Notes: generated from the sequence alone by a model not told the origin. Counted from the first letter of the stretch, positions 53,226-62,964 are shown. The stretch is 64,000 nt of DNA from Candidatus Poribacteria bacterium (GCA_003635185.1 PYJA01000044.1:24680-88679), one strand, 5' to 3'. Program-made: numbers and translations.

Positions 53226-54206
53226 ATGGTAAAGACCATTGATGAGAAAGTCAATACCGTTTTAACGCAAAATACTTTCTGGTTTCAGGATAGAGAGTTT
53301 GAGGAAAAGTACGAAGCGAATATTACTGTTCTGAAAGAAACCTTACTTGTGTTGAGAAATGAGATTCAAAATCAAGGTCTGACCAAGAAATTACTTGAAG
53401 ACTTACTTTTGAAAAAAGCAAACGGGTTAAAGGTTTTGCTGACACTCACAGGATTATCCAACGAATCCTTTAAGCGGTTAGTTAGTTTTATTAGGGTCGT
53501 TGATGATGCGGAACTTTCAAAATTCTCTTTTAGAGATCAATGGATAGAAGAATCAGAATTAGAAAGCCTTGATATAAGAGAGTGGTCTGATTCAAAAATC
53601 GAAAGTAAAATTCGGGAGAATGTATATTTTAGAAAAGGTATTGTCAACCTTTTTTATGAAGGTTCAACTATTCCTTTGCTATCTAAAACTCTCCCACTGT
53701 TTGAGTTAAAAAAGTTAAGCTGTTCTAAACTGAAATTTGACATTGAAGCAATGATTGATACTTTGATCCGCTATAAAGAAAAAGGCTCTTATTCGGGCAA
53801 AATGAAAAATAATCCAGAAGTCACTATCGGTAAACTCTTAGACGACATAGAAATTAGTTTTGAGAGCGGCGACCTAAATAAACTGAAAGAACACGCTCCA
53901 ACCGAGAAACGTACAATGGATTTTATCATTCCCAATCAAGAAAATCCCCAAATTATTATTGAGTCATCATATTTGACAACGACTTCTTCAGGCCAAGGCG
54001 ACAAAGCGAAAACTGAGAATCACATTAGACACTTACTTAAAGAACATTACCCTAACGCGCGCTTTTGGGGATTTGTTGACGGTATCGGGTGGTATGTTCG
54101 GAAAAACGATTTGCGAAGAATGGTTGAAGCGTTTGAAGATGTTTTCACTTTGGAAGAATCGGAACTTAAACGTTTCCAACAATCGTTAATTGCCGTTTTA
54201 AAATAA
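53226..54206 (+). CDS. putative type II restriction endonuclease
   Basis: 326 residues with no close match I can name. Position beside a DNA methyltransferase on the same strand, 41 nt apart, identifies it as the likely restriction partner. A possible PD-(D/E)xK core is TMDFIIPNQENPQIIIESSY (D, then E after a strand), followed by GQGDKAKTENHIRHLLKEHY and a last strand RFWGFVDGIGWYV, the order seen in many type II enzymes. AGGA precedes the ATG. The gene appears AT-richer than atpA and atpG. Specificity unknown. Confidence 0.78.
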   Translation: MVKTIDEKVNTVLTQNTFWFQDREFEEKYEANITVLKETLLVLRNEIQNQGLTKKLLEDLLLKKANGLKVLLTLTGLSNESFKRLVSFIRVVDDAELSKFSFRDQWIEESELESLDIREWSDSKIESKIRENVYFRKGIVNLFYEGSTIPLLSKTLPLFELKKLSCSKLKFDIEAMIDTLIRYKEKGSYSGKMKNNPEVTIGKLLDDIEISFESGDLNKLKEHAPTEKRTMDFIIPNQENPQIIIESSYLTTTSSGQGDKAKTENHIRHLLKEHYPNARFWGFVDGIGWYVRKNDLRRMVEAFEDVFTLEESELKRFQQSLIAVLK

Positions 54207-54247
54207 CAGAACGTTAATAATCCCTCATGATTTATTTAAGGTGTACT

Positions 54248-55219
54248 ATGGACAAATTTATCAACAAAATCATTCACGGCGATTGTATAGAGGTTATGCA
54301 GCAAATTCCTTCAGATAGCATTGATGTTACATTTGCTGATCCGCCTTTTAATCTGAAAAAAAATTACGGGAATTACAAGGACGAAAAGAATACAGACGAT
54401 TATCTCAGTTGGTGTAAACAGTGGATCCTTGAAATGATAAGAATAACAAAACCGAGTGGATCCATTTTTCTTCACAATATCCCTAAATGGCTTACCTATT
54501 ATGCTGAGTTTCTAAACGAAGTTGCAGATTTTCGCCATTGGATCGCATGGGACGCGCCAACTGCACCTATGGGCAAAACTTTGCAACCCTCGCACTATGG
54601 CATTTTGTTTTATGCAAAGAATCAACAGGAAAACAAATTTTATGAAATTCGGTATCCACATAAGCGATGTCGCAAATGTGGATACTTGTTAAAAGACTAC
54701 GGTGGAAAAAAGAAAATTCTACACCCTTTTGGACCGCTTGTTTCTGATATATGGTCGGATATTCACCGCATTCGTCATAATAAACATAGAGACCCACATC
54801 CATGCCAACTTCCAGTACATCTTTTAGAACGTATTCTTTTAATGAGCACAGACGAAGGGGATGTCGTTTTAGATCCATTTATGGGGACAGGCACAACCGC
54901 CGTTGCTGCCGCAAGATTGGGAAGGAACGTTATCGGCATAGATATCGATCCTCAATATGTCCAAATTACTAAAAAGAAATTAGCACAGGAATCCCCAAAC
55001 TCTAAAATTGAGGATATTTGGGTAAGTTTTTATCTCGGTGAAATTGTTACAATTGTTGATAAAGATTGGGAACTGTTGAAGTCGTCCTTTGTGATACCAG
55101 AAGATATGAAGTGTATTGACTTCAAAAAAATCAAAACTAATGGCGGAGTCATTACCACGGCACCGCAGACCCGTCAACTTTCTTTAGATCTTAAAGAGGA
55201 AAAATGTGACTGTTATTAA
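54248..55219 (+). CDS. type II DNA methyltransferase (beta-class, N6-adenine or N4-cytosine)
   Basis: 323 residues from the ATG at 54248 (AAGGTG upstream; the track start is seven codons earlier). The catalytic motif TFADPPFNLKKNYG comes first and the SAM motif VLDPFMGTGTTAVAAARLGR later, the beta-class order; DPPF favours adenine-N6. CRKCGYLLKDYGG looks like a small metal-binding insert, although only one CxxC is present. The stop codon at 55217-55219 falls exactly where the right copy of the atpA/atpG duplication begins, so the unit is very compact. Confidence 0.93.
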   Translation: MDKFINKIIHGDCIEVMQQIPSDSIDVTFADPPFNLKKNYGNYKDEKNTDDYLSWCKQWILEMIRITKPSGSIFLHNIPKWLTYYAEFLNEVADFRHWIAWDAPTAPMGKTLQPSHYGILFYAKNQQENKFYEIRYPHKRCRKCGYLLKDYGGKKKILHPFGPLVSDIWSDIHRIRHNKHRDPHPCQLPVHLLERILLMSTDEGDVVLDPFMGTGTTAVAAARLGRNVIGIDIDPQYVQITKKKLAQESPNSKIEDIWVSFYLGEIVTIVDKDWELLKSSFVIPEDMKCIDFKKIKTNGGVITTAPQTRQLSLDLKEEKCDCY

Positions 55220-55313
55220 AGGAAAATTGGAGGGACACACCACCATACCAACCACAAACCGAGGAAGTGCAAACTGAAGAAACAGAAGAAGCACCCACAG
55301 AAGGTGAATAACC

Positions 55314-57651
<2,338 letters not shown>

Positions 57652-57659
57652 TTCGTAGG

Positions 57660-57835
57660 TTGGGTAGAGCGCCAGCGAAACCTATAGGTATCAATTTAGT
57701 GCCTGATTTTCTTGTTGGAGGGCTTTGGAAGCCCGATTTTGTGAAACCTAATCTGTTAAATCGGGGTTGAAAACCCCTCCAACAATAGGATATTTTCTTA
57801 AATTGACACCTATGGGTAGAGCGCCAGCGAAACCC
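57660..57835. mobile_element. TAGGTGTCAATTTA-family element flanked by 22-bp direct repeats, between atpD and atpC
   Basis: The element (57683-57812) has ends ataggtatcaattta and taaattgacacctat and the ttgttggagggctttggaag hairpin. On both sides stands tgggtagagcgccagcgaaa (57661-57682 and 57813-57835), itself a piece of the GTAGGTTGGGTAGA family. This is best read as insertion into that older repeat with a target duplication of about 22 bp. The 290-base gap holds no gene. Confidence 0.75.
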
Positions 57836-57941
57836 AACTTATAGACTGCATGTAGTTTTGCCAAACTGGCAAAACGGATTACGTGAATAATTATTATTTG
57901 CCAAGAGAAACCTAACCGAACGCTTGGCGCAAGGTTAAAAA

Positions 57942-58349
57942 ATGTTAAACAGAAGTTTTCACCTTGAAATACGCACACCAGAAAAACTGATTTACGAAGG
58001 CGATGTGACCAGCGTTAACGCGCCGGGAATTGAAGGCAACTTCCAAATTCTATACGGACACATCCCTTTCCTTACAGCCTTAGATGTCGGTGAAATCCGT
58101 GTCAATGAATCGGAAACGCCGCGGTCAATGGCGACAAGTGGCGGCGTTTTTGAAGTGCTACGCACGGGTGTCACCGCATTGGTTGAAACAGCAGAATGGG
58201 CATCGGATATTGACGTGACACGTGCTGAAAATGCACTTGAACGGGCCCAAGAGCAACTTGCTGCAGATACACCGGATTTAAATCGCCCACGTGCTGAAGC
58301 GGCCCTTGCGCGTGCGCAAAATCGGATTAAGGTTGCAAGCGATTTGTAA
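57942..58349 (+). CDS. atpC: F1F0 ATP synthase subunit epsilon
   Basis: 135 residues. N-terminal beta sandwich: FHLEIRTPEKLIYEGDVTSV, PGIEGNFQILYGHIPFLTAL, and GGVFEVLRTGVTALVETAEW. The C-terminal helical hairpin DVTRAENALERAQEQLAADT ... LARAQNRIKVAS is the domain that can inhibit ATP hydrolysis. The segment from base 58181 to about 58377 (end of the sandwich, helical domain, stop, and 28 downstream bases) recurs in three further diverged copies downstream, each separated by foreign genes. This first copy is attached to the complete gene. Confidence 0.96.
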   Translation: MLNRSFHLEIRTPEKLIYEGDVTSVNAPGIEGNFQILYGHIPFLTALDVGEIRVNESETPRSMATSGGVFEVLRTGVTALVETAEWASDIDVTRAENALERAQEQLAADTPDLNRPRAEAALARAQNRIKVASDL

Positions 58350-58385
58350 GTATCACTCCGATGCGTCCATTTTTACACAAAAAAC

Positions 58386-58414
58386 TTGAGACAGATCAGA
58401 ATTGTCAGTATAAT
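58386..58414 (+). promoter_or_regulatory. promoter of cargo module 1
   Basis: TTGAGA, 17 nt, TATAAT, starting about 10 bases after the end of the repeated atpC tail and 23 bases ahead of the first module gene. It makes the module independent of the atp operon. Confidence 0.65.
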
Positions 58415-58436
58415 TAACCATAAGAAGACTTAATTG

Positions 58437-58877
58437 ATGCCGCTTCCTAATTTGAACGATGCAGGTGAATTGCCTATAGGAATACATCAAGCTACAATTG
58501 ATGAGGTGATTGCTCAATTTGGCAGCGGAACCTTACAGCGAAAAATTGTGACTACACGTTTGCAAAGAATCTATCAAATCGTTAAAGGGACGGGAAACCT
58601 TCAGCAATTGATTATTTTTGGAAGCTATATTACGGCGAAGCCCGAACCTAACGATGTGGATGTTGTGGTTATCTTTAGTGACGATTTTGACCTAACGGTT
58701 TGCAACGAGGAAGTAAAAAGACTTTTGGACCATCAACAAGCAGAAAACGAATTCGGAGCCAGTATATTTTGGATACGTCCATCGTTACTGTTGTTTCAGA
58801 CACTTGAGGAGTTTATTGAAAGTTGGCAAGTTAAACGTGACGGGACGCGGCGCGGTATCGTAGAGGTGAGAAAATGA
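58437..58877 (+). CDS. module 1: nucleotidyltransferase-fold protein (DUF6932-like)
   Basis: 146 residues. The active-site pattern is complete: FGSYITAKPEPNDVDVVVIF with G62-S63, nine residues, then D73-V-D75. The third acid candidate lies in the GASIFWIRPS region but is not clear. I start at the ATG one codon after the track TTG. The gene overlaps the following small gene by 4 nt (ATGA). The arrangement NTase plus small partner resembles MNT-type toxin-antitoxin pairs, but the partner is not a HEPN protein. Function inferred from fold and context only. Confidence 0.82.
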   Translation: MPLPNLNDAGELPIGIHQATIDEVIAQFGSGTLQRKIVTTRLQRIYQIVKGTGNLQQLIIFGSYITAKPEPNDVDVVVIFSDDFDLTVCNEEVKRLLDHQQAENEFGASIFWIRPSLLLFQTLEEFIESWQVKRDGTRRGIVEVRK

Positions 58878-59119
58878 TTCAGAATGACAAAGAGCTCAAA
58901 GTAAGTCAAGAACGCATAGCGTATTTTCAAGACTTGCTCTTACAACTGCGGGTTAAGGCAACACCTGAAGAATTTGCGCTCATCTCAACTGGATATCGGA
59001 CTGAAATTCTGAAAATGCAAGATGAAGTGCTCGAATACTTGACTCGCCATTCATGTGAACCGATACCTACGAATACGACTGCTGCAGAGATATCAGGTGC
59101 TTCAACTAATGGGAACTGA
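58874..59119 (+). CDS. module 1: small partner protein
   Basis: 81 residues: VSQERIAYFQDLLLQLRVKA then EFALISTGYRTEILKMQDEV and a short disordered tail rich in T, S and N. Two predicted helices and acidic-basic alternation suggest an antitoxin- or adaptor-like protein. It is translationally coupled to the nucleotidyltransferase (ATGA overlap). I recall this pair occurring together elsewhere, but no function is known to me. The atpC tail copy 2 starts 24 bases after its stop. Confidence 0.75.
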   Translation: MIQNDKELKVSQERIAYFQDLLLQLRVKATPEEFALISTGYRTEILKMQDEVLEYLTRHSCEPIPTNTTAAEISGASTNGN

Positions 59120-59142
59120 TAATCGTTCAAACATTTGTCCTG

Positions 59143-59337
59143 GGTTGAAACAGTAGGGTGGGCATCGGATATTGACGTAGCACGTGCTGAAAGTGCGCTT
59201 GAACGTGCCAAAGAACAACTTGCGACAGATGCGCCCGATTTGAATCGTCCACGTGCAGAAGCGGCACTTGCCCGCGCACAAAATCGGATTAAGGTTGCAA
59301 GCGATTTGTAAGCATCGCTCCGATGCGTCGATTTTCC
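59143..59337 (+). pseudogene. atpC 3' tail copy 2
   Basis: Begins at ggttgaaacagtagggtggg and encodes VETVGWASDIDVARAESALE and onward to VASDL and a stop, plus about 26 bases of the atpC downstream sequence. By my count there are about 19 differences from atpC in 150 nt, with the frame intact and most changes silent or conservative. No start codon, so it is not a gene. Confidence 0.93.
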
Positions 59338-59371
59338 AATTAAAATCTTATACGCTTTTATTTAAAATTTA

Positions 59372-59400
59372 TTGATGTTTTTGCTGTGATATGTTAAAAT
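59372..59400 (+). promoter_or_regulatory. promoter of cargo module 2
   Basis: TTGATG, 17 nt, TAAAAT, located about 35 bases after tail copy 2 and 34 bases before the first gene of the module. Confidence 0.6.
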
Positions 59401-59433
59401 GGTTTCTAAGTCTACGAGAGGTTTGTCCACAAT

Positions 59434-59856
59434 ATGCGCCTTGAGAATTATGAACCTGCCGAATATAAACTCAGCAAGTCCCAAGTCGAAAAGCAAAAGC
59501 GTGAAATATCAGCGCAATTTGATATCCTATCACAACGGGAAGATAATTGGGATGGACGCGGTTCACAAAAACCAACCGAATTAACATTAGTGCACGCGAA
59601 AGTGATTATGAACGCATTGTTAGATTCTGTCACTTCCGTCGGATATCAGTGCGATATGCCATCTATCTCCAGCGATGGAGACGGCTATGTAACCGCAGTA
59701 TGGTACAAAAACGAACGGCAATTACACCTTCAAATTGGAGAACATGAGGCTGAATACTTCAAAGTTTGGGGCACGAATATTGATACAGAGATGGACGCAG
59801 ACTTTCTAAAACCTGAAAATTACCTACCGCTTTGGAAATGGTTAATTGATGAATAG
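59434..59856 (+). CDS. module 2: hypothetical protein with NWDGRGS motif
   Basis: 140 residues. A helical N-terminus (KSQVEKQKREISAQFDILSQ) leads to REDNWDGRGSQKPTELTLVH, a W-D-G-x-G-S/P motif I have seen in small conserved proteins of unknown role, then a beta-rich part (PSISSDGDGYVTAVWYKNER, QLHLQIGEHEAEYFKVWG) and a tryptophan-rich end LPLWKWLIDE. The next gene begins inside its last codons (ATGAATAG), so they are a coupled pair. No enzyme motif is apparent. Confidence 0.75.
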   Translation: MRLENYEPAEYKLSKSQVEKQKREISAQFDILSQREDNWDGRGSQKPTELTLVHAKVIMNALLDSVTSVGYQCDMPSISSDGDGYVTAVWYKNERQLHLQIGEHEAEYFKVWGTNIDTEMDADFLKPENYLPLWKWLIDE

Positions 59857-60316
59857 CAGAAAGCCCGTGCAAGATAATGAGGAACTTTATCGAAACGTAC
59901 GAGGCAAATTGGAAGATAAGGAATATACAATTCAAGATGGAAAACTCATAATTGAGTATCACGCCTTTTGGGATTCATCTTTGAAACCGTCTGTAGATAG
60001 AGCGAAGTTAAAAGATTTCGAGCCTACTTCGGCTCTATTATGTGAAACGAATGGTATTGTTAGCATTCAAGCGGGTGATGTCCGCGCAATAGGAACTGTA
60101 AAAACGAAACATAAGAATGAAGTGATAGCTGTTCATGCCGTAGATGTTATCCCTGATCCAACACCTGAAAATCCAGCACATGCCATAATTATTGTAAAAC
60201 CTGAATTTTTTGATTCTAAAAGCAAGCAGAAAAATGCATTCAAGTTACTACAAATCGCACTTGCTCAGCTTGCTACTAAAAGCGGATGGACTTTAGAACC
60301 AAACCCGCAGGAATAA
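59849..60316 (+). CDS. module 2: hypothetical partner protein
   Basis: 155 residues from the ATG at 59849. N-terminal NEELYRNVRGKLEDKEYTIQ, central KDFEPTSALLCETNGIVSIQ, AGDVRAIGTVKTKHKNEVIA, and C-terminal VIPDPTPENPAHAIIIVKPE with KNAFKLLQIALAQLA. A compact mixed alpha/beta protein with a conserved-looking PxHA segment. The 8-nt overlap with the preceding gene and their joint capture between atpC tails point to a two-component unit, perhaps toxin-antitoxin-like. Its stop is 13 bases before tail copy 3. Confidence 0.75.
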   Translation: MNSRKPVQDNEELYRNVRGKLEDKEYTIQDGKLIIEYHAFWDSSLKPSVDRAKLKDFEPTSALLCETNGIVSIQAGDVRAIGTVKTKHKNEVIAVHAVDVIPDPTPENPAHAIIIVKPEFFDSKSKQKNAFKLLQIALAQLATKSGWTLEPNPQE

Positions 60317-60329
60317 CCAAAAGCGTTTT

Positions 60330-60488
60330 TCGGATATTGACGTAGCGCGTGCTGAAAATGCACTTGAACGTGCCAAAGAACAACTTGCGGCAGATGCGCC
60401 CGATTTGAATCGTCCACGTGCTGAAGCGGCACTTGCCCGCGCACAAAATCGGATTAAGGTTGCCAGTAATTCGTAAGCATCACTTTGC
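60330..60488 (+). pseudogene. atpC 3' tail copy 3
   Basis: Encodes SDIDVARAENALERAKEQLA to IKVASNS and a stop. Closer to copy 2 than to atpC itself at shared differences (gtagcRcg, gatgcgcccg, cttgcccgcgcac), but ending NS like copy 4. It is followed at 60489 by ggtgtgtaaagtttttggc, the end of the repeat family seen at 13439. Confidence 0.93.
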
Positions 60489-60545
60489 AGGTGTGTAAAG
60501 TTTTTGGCAAAGTTGTCAGGACATTTAGAAATCTTCTAATCTTTG

Positions 60546-60782
60546 CTAAGCAGACCTTAACAATTTTTCGACATTCCATTTAATAGTTGGTGGTGGAAGT
60601 GTTTCATTTTCTTGGCGTGCAACTTCTATCCATTCATCAACAATCTCACACAACTCGCGATACACCTCAACTTCATCATCACCATGACAACACGTGCCGA
60701 TAATTCCTGGGCAAAACCCAATAAAACATTGGTCCTCGTCTGACCATTTCACAATTTTAATATACTTTGCGCTATCTGTCAT
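60546..60782 (-). CDS. orphan HicB-like antitoxin
   Basis: 78 residues, starting MTDSAKYIKIVKWSDEDQCF with IGFCPGIIGTCCHGDDEVEV and YRELCEIVDEWIEVARQENE. The first 50 residues are the partial RNase H-like fold of HicB family proteins. The C-terminal DNA-binding part is short or absent. No hicA toxin ORF is found on either side, so either this is a stand-alone member or the toxin was lost. GAGGAG precedes the ATG. Confidence 0.78.
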   Translation of the reverse strand: MTDSAKYIKIVKWSDEDQCFIGFCPGIIGTCCHGDDEVEVYRELCEIVDEWIEVARQENETLPPPTIKWNVEKLLRSA

Positions 60783-60850
60783 TATTGAGACTCCTCAATT
60801 TTTCTTTTAACTTCCTTTAATAGTAACACACATGCCTTGTTGAATTGAGA

Positions 60851-61354
60851 TTAGAGATAACCTGCCTCGGAGAGTAAGTTCGCGAGGTTATTTTTTCTGC
60901 CACAACGTCCTGTCAGGACCGTCAAAGTTTTACCTTTGAATTTCATCTTAAGTTCTCGTTTTTGATGTTTTGGATTAGCCTCTCTAATACCCCTCTTGGT
61001 AAACACAATTGGAACGTAGACAGGCTCTTTTAAATCCTGCACGAGTGTAGCGGCAAATTCTAAACCGCTTTTCAACTGATCAAGCACTTGTGATTCGTCG
61101 CCTTTACCACGACCTTTGAGTTCAATTGGAACAGCAAAGAGGATATTTCTATTCCTGTAAAACAGCAGCCGGTCACACCGTTTTCTGCTATCTCCGCGTA
61201 AATCAAACTCTTTCTCTACATTTATCACGATCTTCTGTCTGGGTATGTCGGTCCGGTATACCTTACACCCTTCTCCGCCGCAGTCATTAGTGAGGCTGTC
61301 TGGAGACACCTGCTCTTGAACGTGCGTAAGTCCTTTACTCAGATTCAACCGCAT
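60851..61354 (-). CDS. module 3: candidate PD-(D/E)xK-type nuclease partner of an ATPase
   Basis: About 167 residues, start ambiguous between GTG 61357 and ATG 61354. The central block RKRCDRLLFYRNRNILFAVP then IELKGRGKGDESQVLDQLKS shows an acidic residue followed by a strand and E-L-K, the pattern of PD-(D/E)xK nucleases (D, then ExK), with a helix after it. The gene overlaps the end of the upstream ATPase gene by about 20 nt, so the two are translated together. Two-gene ATPase plus nuclease units are common in antiphage systems. The family is not identified. Confidence 0.65.
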   Translation of the reverse strand: MRLNLSKGLTHVQEQVSPDSLTNDCGGEGCKVYRTDIPRQKIVINVEKEFDLRGDSRKRCDRLLFYRNRNILFAVPIELKGRGKGDESQVLDQLKSGLEFAATLVQDLKEPVYVPIVFTKRGIREANPKHQKRELKMKFKGKTLTVLTGRCGRKNNLANLLSEAGYL

Positions 61355-62777
61355 CACTCCCTTTCATTTGCTCAATTCTATTTTGTAATCCTGCCGAACG
61401 GTTATAGAGATCCTCCGCTATATCCAAATGATCCTCCGGTTCTATACCTTCAACAAGGTCAAATGGGAGTTCTGTGACCGGCTCGTTCTTATGGAACTGC
61501 CACGCGCCTACCTCTTCCGCTTTCAGCCAGTCTGCTGATTCACTTGTGGGTTTTCCGTGTTTTTGCAATTCACCTTCGCGAATTAGGTTGCTGATTTGTT
61601 GGAGGAGATAGTTGCTATGGGTTGTAATCACGACGCGAACACCGGCTCGGATCAAACGAGCAAGGGTTTGGGCGATCTTAGTTTGCGCACCTGGGTGCAG
61701 GTGAGATTCAGGTTCTTCAATAATGAGCAAGTCACCCTGTTTAACAATACTTCGCAGAAAGAGGACTAAAGGCGCAAGCTCAGACACCATTGCAGAGGAG
61801 TGACTCATCCGCAGTGCCTCTTCTGCCTGATCTGGACGGTACAGAAATTCCGGAGACGCTTCTGGTGTGGGGCGTTCAACCTCTATTTTCCCCTCCAGCA
61901 GCTCTGCTTCCAGTTGTTCAGCAACGCGACGTATATTACTTGACGATCCCTTGTGTTCCTTGTAGTTAACGATCTGCTGCAGAAAATCTGCTACCATTCC
62001 CGAAAACATAGATAATTCAAAGCGATCTAAACCGAGACGCGTCGACCACTTGATAAGGGCAGTCGCAAGCACATCGCGGCTTTGCATGATCCCGCTGCGG
62101 ACAGCAGGCAAGTAATATGAATACCCTTCCTGCCACTGATCAGTACGTAAAGTCTGCAATAGGTGTTCAACATCAGGCACCGGACAGAATTCTGTCTTAC
62201 GTTTTGCGTCAAGAAGAACCATGTCTGGATTGATACGACCTATTATCGTAGGATCAGCGGATCCAGAGGCACGTACCTCAAAATCCCAAAACTTATGTTC
62301 TTTATCCCGAACCGTCAGTGAAACTTTCATTTCTTTGTCTTGACTCTCAGTGAATCGAATTAACTTGGAAACATCCTCAAGATTGAAACACCGTTTCAGC
62401 TCATTTGGGAAGTCTTCCTGATGTGTAAGTCCATACGCCAACGTGACTTGTATCCGTTGCGGTAAGTCGGAAAATTTGAACGGACGCTCAGGCGTGTTTA
62501 ACTTGTCGAGTGCCGCTAACATCTCTTGTTCTAACGCCTCCCATTGATCTTGTGGATAATGGTCAGGTGAACGGAGAACAAAATCGAAATAAGAAGCAGT
62601 AGAGTCTGCCCAAGGAAATTGTGAGATGCCCCCAAAATTCTCGTATAATGCGTAAATGAGAGCGGCGAGATATGTCTTACCAGTGTTACTCTCACCGACA
62701 AATACAGTCAGCGGGCGCAGGTCTATCTCTGCCTTTTCTATGGGACCGAAGTTTTTTACGTTAATATAGGCGTTCAC
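61335..62777 (-). CDS. module 3: AAA15/OLD-like ABC-type ATPase
   Basis: 480 residues from the GTG at 62777 (GGAG 8 nt upstream). Walker A FVGESNTGKTYLAAL is at residues 27-41; late in the protein LRMSHSSAMVSELAPLVLFL (signature-like), Walker B LLIIEEPESHLHPGAQTKIA and the H-loop VVITTHSNYLLQQI follow. This is the AAA15/21 arrangement of OLD-, Gabija- or PARIS-related defence ATPases. The track start at 62900 is upstream of a consensus promoter (62812-62840) and inside tail copy 4, hence rejected. Partner nuclease gene overlaps its 3' end. Confidence 0.88.
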   Translation of the reverse strand: MNAYINVKNFGPIEKAEIDLRPLTVFVGESNTGKTYLAALIYALYENFGGISQFPWADSTASYFDFVLRSPDHYPQDQWEALEQEMLAALDKLNTPERPFKFSDLPQRIQVTLAYGLTHQEDFPNELKRCFNLEDVSKLIRFTESQDKEMKVSLTVRDKEHKFWDFEVRASGSADPTIIGRINPDMVLLDAKRKTEFCPVPDVEHLLQTLRTDQWQEGYSYYLPAVRSGIMQSRDVLATALIKWSTRLGLDRFELSMFSGMVADFLQQIVNYKEHKGSSSNIRRVAEQLEAELLEGKIEVERPTPEASPEFLYRPDQAEEALRMSHSSAMVSELAPLVLFLRSIVKQGDLLIIEEPESHLHPGAQTKIAQTLARLIRAGVRVVITTHSNYLLQQISNLIREGELQKHGKPTSESADWLKAEEVGAWQFHKNEPVTELPFDLVEGIEPEDHLDIAEDLYNRSAGLQNRIEQMKGSDAVESE

Positions 62778-62811
62778 TGCTTCTTCTCCTATTGGTGATG
62801 ACTTTGAATTA

Positions 62812-62840
62812 ATTATATATTCATCAGTGATCAATAGCAA
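62812..62840 (-). promoter_or_regulatory. promoter of cargo module 3
   Basis: On the minus strand: TTGCTA, 17 nt, TATAAT, with the -10 about 35 bases ahead of the GTG start of the ATPase gene and about 20 bases from tail copy 4. Confidence 0.65.
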
Positions 62841-62859
62841 GGAAATGAATCGATAAATC

Positions 62860-62907
62860 GCACTTGCGCGTGCGCAAAATCGTATTAAGGTTATGAACAA
62901 TTCGTAA
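62860..62907 (+). pseudogene. atpC 3' tail copy 4 (short)
   Basis: gcacttgcgcgtgcgcaaaa to ttcgtaa, encoding ALARAQNRIKVMNNS and a stop. Only the last 15 codons remain. The final residues NS agree with copy 3 rather than with atpC (DL). It borders the resident-looking protease gene, so it may be the original atpC end displaced by the insertions. Confidence 0.88.
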
Positions 62908-62964
62908 TTACTTCTTCCAGTTTTCCGGTAAGCGCGCTTTGTAAGCGTGCTTTACCTTCCCGCC

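Noticed and set aside
60546-60782. Complete HicAB toxin-antitoxin system
   Set aside because: No HicA-type ORF could be found on either side of the HicB-like gene.
62778-62900. Longer N-terminus for the module 3 ATPase (track start at 62900)
   Set aside because: It would start upstream of a consensus promoter and inside the atpC tail copy 4; the GTG at 62777 has a proper Shine-Dalgarno.
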